A stretch of DNA of 8,825 nt from an uncultured Faecalibacterium sp. (GTDB taxonomy: Bacteria > Bacillota > Clostridia > Oscillospirales > Ruminococcaceae), in contig CAAFQM010000023.1 of assembly GCA_900765105.1 (NCBI GenBank), forward strand, positions 1 through 8,825, read 5' to 3'. Shown piece by piece: positions 1 through 6,064 of this stretch. The stretch's first letter is position 1, and every line of letters starts with the position of its first letter. A program made the position numbers and the translations under genes. Under the pieces are notes generated by a model that did not search any database, was not told the DNA's origin, and worked only from the letters and a program-made list of their open reading frames with translations.

Positions 1-1
1 G

Positions 2-232
2 AAGAACTACTGGATCACTGCTGTGCCTGCTACCTTTATGAGCGCTGTGTCCTGCACCTACTTCGTGCTGGCACCTGAGTGCCTGGGCAAGATGATCAAC
101 ACCTATGCAGACGGCAAGCTGGTGGCTTACAATACCGCCGTTGCTTACCCCATCGGCATCGTCTTTGCCATTGCAATGCTGGCCATCTTCATCTATGCCA
201 CCAAGAAGCACACCGCTTCTCAGAAGGCATAA
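2..232 (+). CDS. cstA: CstA-family carbon starvation / peptide transporter, C-terminal fragment
   Basis: Only the last 76 codons lie in the window; the reading frame is open from base 2 to a TAA at 230-232. The visible peptide has two hydrophobic stretches, one around WITAVPATFMSAVSCTYFVLAP and one around VAYPIGIVFAIAMLAIFIYAT, followed by a short basic tail (KKHTASQKA). The pattern 'NYWI..vPA.FM..V..TY.vlAP' resembles the C-terminal membrane segments of CstA-family permeases, which take up peptides or pyruvate in characterised bacteria. An in-frame GTG at 23 is internal and not a likely start. A strong terminator follows 32 bases later, so this gene ends its transcript. The family assignment rests on pattern recognition of a short tail; another polytopic permease cannot be excluded. 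Confidence 0.6.
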   Translation, partial: KNYWITAVPATFMSAVSCTYFVLAPECLGKMINTYADGKLVAYNTAVAYPIGIVFAIAMLAIFIYATKKHTASQKA

Positions 233-264
233 GGCTTTGACCGCACTGCTCAACTGAACCATCT

Positions 265-311
265 GCGCCCGCCGCTGCCCGACCAAACAGCGGCGGGCGC
301 TGTTGTTTTTT
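265..311 (+). terminator. Intrinsic terminator of the cstA-like gene
   Basis: Thirteen-base perfect arms GCGCCCGCCGCTG (265-277) and CAGCGGCGGGCGC (288-300) enclose a 10-base loop and are followed by TGTTGTTTTTT. The stem is almost entirely GC. It lies just after the stop codon of the upstream transporter and before the next gene's likely promoter. Confidence 0.9.
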
Positions 312-372
312 CAGCGCAGAAAGTTTGGGAAAACGCACAAACCTTTTTGGCAAATCTTAGCGGCCAAAGGGG

Positions 373-401
373 TTGCATTTGCACCGGTAAGGTGCGAAAA
401 T
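373..401 (+). promoter_or_regulatory. Possible promoter for the 435-1451 gene
   Basis: TTGCAT (373-378), a 17-base spacer and GAAAAT (396-401) give a weak sigma-70-type match (3 of 6 and 4 of 6). The terminator just upstream makes a separate promoter in 312-420 likely. This is the best-spaced pair seen, but it is not strong. Confidence 0.3.
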
Positions 402-434
402 AGAAGCAAATCTAAGCAAAGAAGGGAACGACCC

Positions 435-1451
435 ATGATTTTCAGACCCGCACAACTGGGCATGGCAAAACTGGACCGACTGGAGCTGGAGCAGGACAAA
501 AAGGCCTGCCGCAAGATCGGCCCCTGTGGTGTCGGCAAAAAGGCCCTGTACCTCAACAGCTTTTACATCGACCGCCGCTATTATCTGCCCTATGGCAGCA
601 TCTCCCGCGTGTTCAAGCGGGTGGCCATGAGTTCCGGCGGCTTTACCGGCAAGGGCATGTTTGCCTCCATGGCCTACCTTGTGGTGGAGTACGACGGCGG
701 CAAGCAGAAGCAGTGCAATTTCAAGGATGAACGGGACGTGGACAAGCTGCTGGAGGTGCTGGCCAAAGAGCAGCCGCAGATCCCGCTGCTGAGCGAAGCC
801 GGTGAGCAGGCCCTGCAGAAAAAGGAGGCCGAAAAGGCCGCCCGCAAGCTGCCGGAGCTGACCGACGAGGCAAAGCACAGCGTGACGGTGCTGCGCAAGG
901 CCAAAGAGTATCTGGAGGAAAAGCCGGAGCTGGCCGAAGAGCTGAGCGCCGCCGAGCGCCGCAAGCGCGCCCAGCTGCAGAGCAAGCCGGTGTACCGCTA
1001 TGTGGCGCTGGCCATCTTCGTGTTCGGCATCGTGTCGGCAGCCTACGGCCTGTATGCGGTGACGAACCATGTAGGCAACTACGGCATCTACTTTGCATTG
1101 TTTGGCTTTGCGGCCATCTTTCTGTTCTCCAGCTACAACATGCTGCCCACCGCCCGCAATAATCACAACGCCATCATGAAGAGGGCGGAAAAAGCAGAAG
1201 CTGCCATGGCAGAGTATGTGAAGCATTACCCGGGCGGGGCGTTCCCGGTGCCCAGCTTCTACGCCCATCCCATCGTGCTCAAGCAGATGACCGACGCCAT
1301 TGAAGAGGGCCGTGCCGTGACCGTGCCCGAAGCACTGGACGCCGTGGAAAAGCGCCTGCAGGCCCTGAATGCGGACGTGCAGGTGGAGCAGGAGGAATAC
1401 GACGAGGTCGTTGCCATCAAGGCCATGTTCCTGAACCACGATTATCAGTGA
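435..1451 (+). CDS. Uncharacterised two-TM membrane protein with possible PH-like N-terminal domain
   Basis: Function not recognised. The chosen ATG (435) gives 338 residues and has a purine-rich GAAGGGA about 8 bases upstream. An in-frame ATG at 303 would start inside the preceding terminator and is rejected. Residues about 33-110 look like beta strands with the pattern KKALYLNSFYIDRRYYLPYGSISRVFKRV, reminiscent of bacterial PH-like domains (inference). Residues about 120-183 are highly charged (many K, E, A) and probably form helix or coiled coil. Two membrane segments follow at about 188-209 and 216-234, separated by a short NHVGNYG turn. The last 100 residues are soluble and acidic. No signal peptide, enzyme motif or nucleotide-binding motif is visible. 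It appears monocistronic, with a terminator before it and a promoter/terminator region after it. A role in membrane or envelope homeostasis would be a guess. Confidence 0.85.
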   Translation: MIFRPAQLGMAKLDRLELEQDKKACRKIGPCGVGKKALYLNSFYIDRRYYLPYGSISRVFKRVAMSSGGFTGKGMFASMAYLVVEYDGGKQKQCNFKDERDVDKLLEVLAKEQPQIPLLSEAGEQALQKKEAEKAARKLPELTDEAKHSVTVLRKAKEYLEEKPELAEELSAAERRKRAQLQSKPVYRYVALAIFVFGIVSAAYGLYAVTNHVGNYGIYFALFGFAAIFLFSSYNMLPTARNNHNAIMKRAEKAEAAMAEYVKHYPGGAFPVPSFYAHPIVLKQMTDAIEEGRAVTVPEALDAVEKRLQALNADVQVEQEEYDEVVAIKAMFLNHDYQ

Positions 1452-1486
1452 CTGCGGTTTGTGCAGAATGTGAATAAAATCTGAAC

Positions 1487-1522
1487 TTTTTTGGCGGGTC
1501 TGCACATTGACCCCGCAAAAAA
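1487..1522. promoter_or_regulatory. Operator-like dyad overlapping the antiterminator-operon promoter
   Basis: The left arm TTTTTTGGCGGGTC (1487-1500) and right arm GACCCCGCAAAAAA (1509-1522) match at 12 of 14 positions as an inverted repeat around an 8-base centre. Both strands carry A runs after the stem, so it is not an intrinsic terminator in either direction. The right arm covers most of the -35 element (1507-1512), as expected for a repressor or activator site. No regulator is identified. Confidence 0.45.
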
Positions 1523-1535
1523 CCTGTGCTATCAT
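1507..1535 (+). promoter_or_regulatory. Promoter of the antiterminator/PTS/deacetylase operon
   Basis: TTGACC (1507-1512) and TATCAT (1530-1535) are separated by exactly 17 bases. The -10 is preceded by TGC, giving an extended -10 element. Each hexamer matches the sigma-70 consensus at 5 of 6 positions. The expected start site is about 1541-1543, so the RNA would begin directly at the first RAT-like hairpin. Confidence 0.75.
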
Positions 1536-1540
1536 AAAGT

Positions 1541-1585
1541 CAGCCGAGATGTTACCCGGAAGGGGCATGGTCGGCTGGCTTTTTT
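1541..1585 (+). terminator. Terminator-like hairpin enclosing a RAT-like element (RAT1)
   Basis: Arms CAGCCGA (1541-1547) and TCGGCTG (1571-1577) pair perfectly and are followed by GC and six Ts (1580-1585). Inside the stem is a complete antiterminator-binding motif: ATG-TTA-CCC, loop GGAA, GGG-G-CAT (1549-1568). That is the same core as the two other RATs in this operon. The hairpin could end transcripts from the upstream gene and also act on transcripts starting at the promoter just before it. Unlike a usual RAT, which overlaps only the 5' arm of a terminator, this one sits wholly within the terminator stem. Confidence 0.65.
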
Positions 1586-1600
1586 AAATTTGAATCAGTT

Positions 1601-1626
1601 GGAATGTTACTCTTCGAGGCATGACC
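1601..1626 (+). promoter_or_regulatory. RAT2: ribonucleic antiterminator site ahead of the regulator gene
   Basis: The element begins GGAATGTTACTC and ends GAGGCATGACC around loop TTC. It fits the BglG/LicT RAT architecture: outer GG/CC pair, small A/GA internal loop, ATG/CAT helix, TTA/G internal loop, and apical CTC/GAG stem. It lies 86 bases before the start codon of a LicT/BglG-type gene, so autoregulation is expected. Its last bases (ACC) can instead pair with GGT at 1666-1668, which leads into an eight-T run. Confidence 0.8.
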
Positions 1627-1675
1627 GGGTGGAGCTGGCACAAGGTGCCGTACCGTTTGCTTTGAGGTTTTTTTT
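1623..1675 (+). terminator. Probable RAT2-controlled terminator (imperfect)
   Basis: An interrupted hairpin ends in TTTTTTTT (1668-1675). It contains GGCAC/GTGCC (1637-1641/1645-1649), GGAGC/GCTTT with two G-T pairs (1631-1635/1659-1663) and GACC/GGTT (1623-1626/1666-1669). The outermost helix shares bases 1623-1626 with RAT2, so the two folds exclude one another. The stem is much weaker than the terminator after RAT3, and its strength needs a folding calculation. Confidence 0.5.
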
Positions 1676-1711
1676 CTTTGTAAGGAACGGAAAGCAAGGG
1701 GGCGGAAACCG

Positions 1712-2545
1712 ATGCAGGCATTGCGCAGGATCAACAACAATGTGGTACTCTGCCGGGACAGCAGCGGACGGGAACTGATCGCGATGGGAAAAGGCATCGG
1801 TTTCGGCACATTTCCCCGGGAACTGGCGCTCAGAGAGATCGAGCGCACGTTTTATGACACGGATGAGAAGTATCAGCAGCTGGTGGCAGAACTGCCCGAA
1901 GATGTGCTGGCTTTTTCTGCCCGCATCGTGGAGATCGCCGGAAATGAACTGCCTTATCCGCTCAGCCCGAATGCCGCATTCACCCTGGCAGACCACATCA
2001 GTTTTGCCATTGAACGCGCCCGGAAGAACATCCGGGTTCGAATGCCGCTGACCTATGATGTGGAGCAGCTTTACCCGGCGGAATACCGCATTGCACAACA
2101 TGCGCTCCGCCGCATCCGCAAGGAATTCTGCGTTTCACTGCCGGAATGCGAGGCGGCGGGCATCGCGATGAGCCTGCTGAACTCCCGCCTCACGCAGGAG
2201 CAGCTGCCGGCTGCAGATCCGGACCGGGACGAGGAAATGCTGGAAGATGTGACAGAGATCGTGGAGAATGAACTGCACATTCTGGTGGAACGCTCTGGCT
2301 TCAATTATTCCCGCTATGCGACCCATATGCAGTATCTGTTTCAGCGCATCCATTCAGGCAAGGCGATCGCCAGTGATAACCTGCAGTTGTATATCAGCCT
2401 GCGGGAGGAGTTCACGGAGATCGCGGCCTGTGTGGAAAAGATCGCGCAGCATATCGAAGAAAAATGGCACAGTACGTTGACGGAAGAGGAAAAGCTGTAT
2501 CTGATCCTTCATATCAACCGCATCTGCATCAAAGAAGGAATGTAA
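1712..2545 (+). CDS. licT: LicT/BglG-family transcriptional antiterminator
   Basis: RNA-binding antiterminator of 277 residues, the usual family length. The start at 1712 has AAGGGGG at 1696-1702. Residues 1-56 form the CAT RNA-binding domain (LRRINNNVV...GRELIAMGKGIGF). PRD1 spans about 65-170 and PRD2 about 171-277. In this family HPr and the cognate EIIB phosphorylate PRD histidines, so that RNA binding follows sugar uptake and carbon status. Three of the four conserved histidine positions are visible: H95 in PRD1 (LADHISFAI), H205 in PRD2 (YATHMQYLF) and H267 in PRD2 (LYLILHINRI). The second PRD1 position is serine (S154 in GIAMSLLNSRL), where homologues normally have histidine. It is preceded by two RAT-like hairpins and followed by a third that overlaps its stop codon, so it very likely controls both itself and the downstream permease and deacetylase genes. 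The gene symbol is by family only. Confidence 0.93.
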   Translation: MQALRRINNNVVLCRDSSGRELIAMGKGIGFGTFPRELALREIERTFYDTDEKYQQLVAELPEDVLAFSARIVEIAGNELPYPLSPNAAFTLADHISFAIERARKNIRVRMPLTYDVEQLYPAEYRIAQHALRRIRKEFCVSLPECEAAGIAMSLLNSRLTQEQLPAADPDRDEEMLEDVTEIVENELHILVERSGFNYSRYATHMQYLFQRIHSGKAIASDNLQLYISLREEFTEIAACVEKIAQHIEEKWHSTLTEEEKLYLILHINRICIKEGM

Positions 2546-2569
2546 CCTGCATCATGGCAGGGCATGACC
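2537..2569 (+). promoter_or_regulatory. RAT3: antiterminator site between the regulator and the PTS gene
   Basis: The element begins GGAATGTAAC and ends GGCATGACC, with a five-pair apical stem CCTGC/GCAGG (2546-2550/2557-2561) and loop ATCATG. It keeps the same ATG/CAT helix and outer GG/CC pair as RAT2. The stop codon of the antiterminator gene (TAA, 2543-2545) lies inside its 5' strand. Its last four bases, GACC, are also the start of the terminator stem that follows, which is the classic mutually exclusive arrangement. Confidence 0.88.
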
Positions 2570-2623
2570 TCCATCCAGCGTGGCCTGGCTTTTCCGGGCT
2601 GTGCTGCATGAGAGGTCTTTTTT
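2566..2623 (+). terminator. RAT3-controlled terminator ahead of the PTS gene
   Basis: The outer arms GACCTC (2566-2571) and GAGGTC (2612-2617) close directly onto six Ts (2618-2623). Inside, 2576-2588 pairs with 2594-2606 as a continuous 13-pair helix (including G-U pairs) with loop CTTTT. RAT3 formation would use 2566-2569 and so open the outer stem. This should make expression of the permease and deacetylase depend on the antiterminator protein. Confidence 0.88.
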
Positions 2624-2706
2624 ATTGCTTTTTCGGCGGAAGGTGCACCCCGCCGCAAAGATAAATATCCGTTGAACACGCAAGGAAATGTAAAGGAGAA
2701 ATAAGT

Positions 2707-4104
2707 ATGGCAGCAAACAAGAATGCTCAGATCGCGGAAAGCGTTCTGGCAGCAGTGGGCGGTAAGGAGAACATCGTCTCCGTGACCCATTGCATGACCC
2801 GTCTGCGCTTTAACCTAAAGGACATGAGCGTCCCGAAAGACGAGGAAGTGAAAGCCATCAAGGGCACGATGGGTGTTACCCGCAGCGGCGGCCAGTATCA
2901 GGTCATTGTTGGCACGAATGTGGACAAGGTGTGCCAGGAGCTGTGCACCATGGCAGGGCTGGAGCAGGCAGCGACGATCAACGAGAATCTGGATGCTGCC
3001 AAGGAACCGTTGACTTTGAAGAAGGTCGGCAGTAATATTATGGCGTATCTGTCCGGCAGCCTGACGCCCATCATCCCGGTGGTGCTGGCAGCAGCTATCT
3101 TCAAGAGCATCGTGGCAGTATTCGGCCCGGATATGCTGGGCATCCTCTCCACCGACAGCGACCTGTACACCCTGTTCACCTTTGTGGGCGATGCAGGATA
3201 CTACTTCTTCCCGCTGCTCATCGGCTATACCGCAGCGAAAAAGCTGAATGCAACGCCGGTCATGGGCATCTTCATGGGTGCCATCCTGCTGCACCCCACC
3301 TTTGTCAGCATGGCAACGGACGGGACGGCGTTCAGCGTTTATGGCATTCCCTGCATGCCGCAGAACTACAGCAGTACCATCCTGCCCATTCTGCTGACGG
3401 TCTGGGTCATGAGCTATGTGGAGCGCTTCTTCAAGAGATACATTCCGGATGCGCTCAAGATCATGCTGGTGCCCACCCTGACCACTGCCGTCATGCTGCC
3501 CATTGCCCTGTGCGTCTGCGGCCCCATCGGCGGCTTCCTGGGCAATTATATCTGCGCTGCTGTTGTCTGGATCGGTGACCACTTCGGCTTTGTGGGCGCT
3601 GCTGTCATCGGTGCGCTGTGGGAGTTCCTGGTCATGACCGGTATGCACCATGTTCTGATCGCGCAGATGATCCAGCTGTTTGCAGCCAACGGTTTTGACC
3701 CGGTCGTTTCTCTGGGTGCTGTTTCTGCAAGTATGGCTGTCACCGGTATGTGCCTGGGCATGGCTTTTGCCCTGCGTGATAAGGAAGAGCGCGCCCTGAG
3801 CCTGAGCTACACGGTGGCTGCGATTATCGGCGGTGTCCCCGAGCCGGGCCTGTACGGCATCGGCATGAAGTACAAGAAGCCCTTCATCGGCATGGCCATC
3901 GGCGGCGCAGTCGGCGGCCTGTATGCCGGCCTTGTGGGTGTCAAAGCCTATGTTTCCGTGCCGGTGGCAAACTTCCTTGCCCTGACCGCTTACACCGGCG
4001 GCAGTGCAGCCAACATCATCAACGGTGTGATCTCCGGCATTATCGCCATTGTGGTGGCTGCCATTGCAACCTATCTGCTCTGCCGGGAACCCAAAAAGAA
4101 CTGA
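2707..4104 (+). CDS. PTS sugar transporter, EIIBC component (glucose/beta-glucoside superfamily)
   Basis: Phosphotransferase-system membrane permease of 465 residues that imports and phosphorylates a sugar. EIIB is N-terminal (about 6-85) with the phosphorylated cysteine C29 in SVTHCMTRLRF. EIIC follows (about 105-460) with roughly ten hydrophobic segments. Family motifs include MTGMHHVL (H314-H315) and GVPEPGLYG (E379), the equivalent of the GITEP sugar-binding motif. The protein ends after EIIC with a basic tail (CREPKKN). There is no EIIA domain, so EIIA must come from elsewhere, unlike full BglF-type proteins of about 620 residues. AAAGGAG at 2692-2698 supports the start. The gene lies behind a RAT/terminator and 23 bases before a ChbG-like deacetylase gene. 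The substrate cannot be read from sequence; beta-glucosides, sucrose/trehalose-type sugars or N-acetylated sugars are all possible, and the deacetylase favours an N-acetylated one (inference). Confidence 0.93.
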   Translation: MAANKNAQIAESVLAAVGGKENIVSVTHCMTRLRFNLKDMSVPKDEEVKAIKGTMGVTRSGGQYQVIVGTNVDKVCQELCTMAGLEQAATINENLDAAKEPLTLKKVGSNIMAYLSGSLTPIIPVVLAAAIFKSIVAVFGPDMLGILSTDSDLYTLFTFVGDAGYYFFPLLIGYTAAKKLNATPVMGIFMGAILLHPTFVSMATDGTAFSVYGIPCMPQNYSSTILPILLTVWVMSYVERFFKRYIPDALKIMLVPTLTTAVMLPIALCVCGPIGGFLGNYICAAVVWIGDHFGFVGAAVIGALWEFLVMTGMHHVLIAQMIQLFAANGFDPVVSLGAVSASMAVTGMCLGMAFALRDKEERALSLSYTVAAIIGGVPEPGLYGIGMKYKKPFIGMAIGGAVGGLYAGLVGVKAYVSVPVANFLALTAYTGGSAANIINGVISGIIAIVVAAIATYLLCREPKKN

Positions 4105-4127
4105 TTTTTTACGGGAGGCAATGAACC

Positions 4128-4892
4128 ATGGCAAAACGCATCCTTGTCCGTGCCGATGACATCGGCTACTGCCGCGGCATCAACTACGGCATTGCGGACA
4201 GTATCTGGAACGGTATCATCCGCTCGGCAGGTGTCATGCCCAATATGCCGGAAGCACAGCACGGTGTGGATCTGCTGAAAGGTTCCGGGGTCTGTTTTGG
4301 TCAGCATACGAACCTCTGCCTGGGCAAACCCTGTGCAGACCCTGCCAGGATCCCCAGCCTGCTGGATGAAAACGGAAACCTGAAAAGCAGCCGCACCTAC
4401 CGCGAAGCGTGGAAGCGCGGCGAGGAGATCACAAAGCTGGACGAGATGGTGATCGAGATCGAGGCACAGTATCACCGCTATCTGGAGTTGGTAGGGGAGA
4501 AACCTCACTATTTTGAGGCCCATGCAGTCATGAACCACAACCTGTCCAAGGGGCTGGCGATCGTGGCGGAAAAATATGATCTGCCGTATCTGCCCACCAG
4601 TTTTGAGCCGACCGGCACCCCGTTCTGCGGCCATACGCTCATCACCTGCATGGACAGCATGGCACCCGGCTATGACCCGTTTGCCAGCCTGCAAAAGGCG
4701 GCGCTGGCAGAGTATGGCGGCAACGAATGTCCGATGTTCGTATGCCATCCGGGGTACATCGACGATTATCTGATCCACCATTCTTCTCTGGTGGATCCGC
4801 GCCCCATGGAAGTGGCAATGGCCACATCCCCGGCCACAAAACAGTGGCTGAAAGACCACGATGTAACAGTCGTGACCTACGACGAACTGTAA
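4128..4892 (+). CDS. ChbG/YdjC-family carbohydrate deacetylase
   Basis: Metal-dependent deacetylase-like protein of 254 residues, close to the normal family length. E. coli ChbG removes an acetyl group from chitooligosaccharides or their phosphorylated forms. Visible motifs are RADDIGYC (D10, D11) at the N-terminus, FGQHTNL (H60) and FEAHAVMNH (H132, H137), which match the family's metal-site pattern, and CHPGY (H207) near the C-terminus. GGGAGG at 4113-4118 supports the start at 4128; the ATG at 4121 is out of frame and too close to it. The gene is cotranscribed with the upstream PTS EIIBC gene, with 23 bases between them, and is followed by a terminator. In this setting it probably acts on the sugar phosphate delivered by that permease. 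No phospho-glycosidase is encoded beside it, so hydrolysis would have to be done elsewhere. The exact substrate is unknown. Confidence 0.88.
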   Translation: MAKRILVRADDIGYCRGINYGIADSIWNGIIRSAGVMPNMPEAQHGVDLLKGSGVCFGQHTNLCLGKPCADPARIPSLLDENGNLKSSRTYREAWKRGEEITKLDEMVIEIEAQYHRYLELVGEKPHYFEAHAVMNHNLSKGLAIVAEKYDLPYLPTSFEPTGTPFCGHTLITCMDSMAPGYDPFASLQKAALAEYGGNECPMFVCHPGYIDDYLIHHSSLVDPRPMEVAMATSPATKQWLKDHDVTVVTYDEL

Positions 4893-4909
4893 AAGGTCCA
4901 TCCTACAGA

Positions 4910-4950
4910 AAGAGCTGCTGCACCAGACAGGGTGCAGCAGCTCTTTTGTT
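4910..4950 (+). terminator. Operon terminator after the deacetylase gene
   Basis: Fifteen-base perfect arms AAGAGCTGCTGCACC (4910-4924) and GGTGCAGCAGCTCTT (4931-4945), loop AGACAG, then TTGTT. The arm itself ends in CTCTTTT, so the U-rich tail begins inside the stem. This marks the end of the antiterminator-controlled operon. Confidence 0.9.
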
Positions 4951-4962
4951 GCGGCTAACTTC

Positions 4963-4991
4963 TTGCGCGGCCGACAGCGGCGGCCTATAAT
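4963..4991 (+). promoter_or_regulatory. Promoter of the aldo/keto reductase gene
   Basis: A perfect TATAAT (4986-4991) lies 17 bases after TTGCGC (4963-4968). Expected RNA start near 4998, about 35 bases ahead of the chosen start codon. The spacer is very GC-rich. Confidence 0.75.
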
Positions 4992-5032
4992 AAAAACAGA
5001 AGTGCAAATTACCCCGGATGGAGGAAACAGCT

Positions 5033-6061
5033 ATGGATATGGTCACTCTTGGCAGCACCGGCATCACCGTGAACAAAAACGGCTTCGGCGCACTGCCCAT
5101 TCAGCGCATCTCGCAGGAAGATGCCGTGTATCTGGCCCGTAAGGCTTACAAGGCAGGCATCCGCTTTTTCGACACTGCCCGCGCCTACACCGACAGCGAG
5201 GTCAAGCTGGGCGAGGCCTTTGACGGCATCCGCACAGAGGTGTACATTGCCACCAAGACGGCGGCGCATAACGCCGACGGTTTCTGGAAGGATCTGCACA
5301 CCTCCCTGACCAACCTGCGCACCGATTACATCGACCTGTACCAGTTCCATAACCCGGCCTTCTGCCCGAAGCCCGGCGACGGCTCCGGCCTGTACGAGGC
5401 CGCACTGGAAGCGAAAGAAAAGGGAATGATCCGCCACATCGGAATTACGAACCACCGCCTGAAGGTGGCGCACGAAGCCATTGACAGCGGCCTGTATGAG
5501 ACACTGCAGTTCCCGTTCAGCTATATCTCCGGGGAGCAGGAGCTGGAACTGGTGAACAAGTGCAAAGCCGCCAACATGGGCTTTATCGCCATGAAAGGCC
5601 TGTCCGGCGGCCTCATCACCAACAGCGCAGCGGCTTATGCCTTTGAGGCGCAGTACGACGGCGTACTGCCCATCTGGGGCGTGCAGCGGGAAAAGGAGCT
5701 GGACGAGTTCCTTTCTTACATCGACAACCCGCCCCGCATGACCGACGAGATCAAGGCAGTCATCGACCACGACCGCGCCGAGCTGTGCGGCGAATTCTGC
5801 CGCGGCTGCGGCTACTGCATGCCCTGCCCGGCCGGCATCGAGATCAACAACTGCGCCCGCATGAGCCTGCTGCTGCGGCGTTCGCCTTCCGCAGAACATC
5901 TCAGCCCGGAAGGACAGGCCAAGATGAAAAAGATCGAGGGCTGCCTGCATTGCAACCAGTGCAAGGCCAAGTGCCCTTACGGGCTGGATACACCCGCTCT
6001 GCTGGCCCGCAACTATGAGGACTATAAGCGGGTCCTGGCCGGAGAAGTAAAAGTGCAATAA
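5033..6061 (+). CDS. Aldo/keto reductase with C-terminal iron-sulfur (ferredoxin-like) domain
   Basis: Predicted cytoplasmic oxidoreductase of 342 residues. The ATG at 5033 is preferred because GGAGG (5020-5024) sits 8 bases before it; the in-frame ATG at 5018 would overlap this site. The AKR barrel covers about 1-245 and keeps the catalytic tetrad D47, Y52 (DTARAY), K75 (ATKT) and H106 (YQFHN). The C-terminal part has two cysteine groups: C252, C256, C259, C262 and C265 (CGEFCRGCGYCMPCP), and C304, C307, C310 and C314 (CxxCxxCxxxCP), as in 4Fe-4S ferredoxins. This combination matches the COG1453 type of AKR, whose substrates are mostly unknown; electron transfer through Fe-S clusters suggests a ferredoxin-linked reaction in anaerobes (inference). 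The gene has its own promoter and stands alone, convergent with the MATE gene. Confidence 0.92.
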   Translation: MDMVTLGSTGITVNKNGFGALPIQRISQEDAVYLARKAYKAGIRFFDTARAYTDSEVKLGEAFDGIRTEVYIATKTAAHNADGFWKDLHTSLTNLRTDYIDLYQFHNPAFCPKPGDGSGLYEAALEAKEKGMIRHIGITNHRLKVAHEAIDSGLYETLQFPFSYISGEQELELVNKCKAANMGFIAMKGLSGGLITNSAAAYAFEAQYDGVLPIWGVQREKELDEFLSYIDNPPRMTDEIKAVIDHDRAELCGEFCRGCGYCMPCPAGIEINNCARMSLLLRRSPSAEHLSPEGQAKMKKIEGCLHCNQCKAKCPYGLDTPALLARNYEDYKRVLAGEVKVQ

Positions 6062-6064
6062 AAA

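Noticed and set aside
303..434. N-terminal extension of 44 residues on the 435-1451 protein from an ATG at 303
   Set aside because: That start lies in the U tract of the preceding terminator and has no ribosome binding site, and the extension is basic with no domain character.
357..1568. Long minus-strand ORF of 403 codons opposite the 435-1451 gene
   Set aside because: Its translation is rich in H, Q, G and L with no domain pattern, as expected of the antisense frame of a GC-rich gene. The plus-strand gene has a credible start and membrane segments.
2815..4134. Long minus-strand ORF of 439 codons opposite the EIIBC gene
   Set aside because: Low-complexity H/Q/D/A-rich translation; the plus strand encodes a clear PTS permease.
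4071..4901. Minus-strand ORF of 276 codons opposite the deacetylase gene
   Set aside because: Shadow frame; the plus strand has the YdjC-family motifs and proper spacing after EIIBC.
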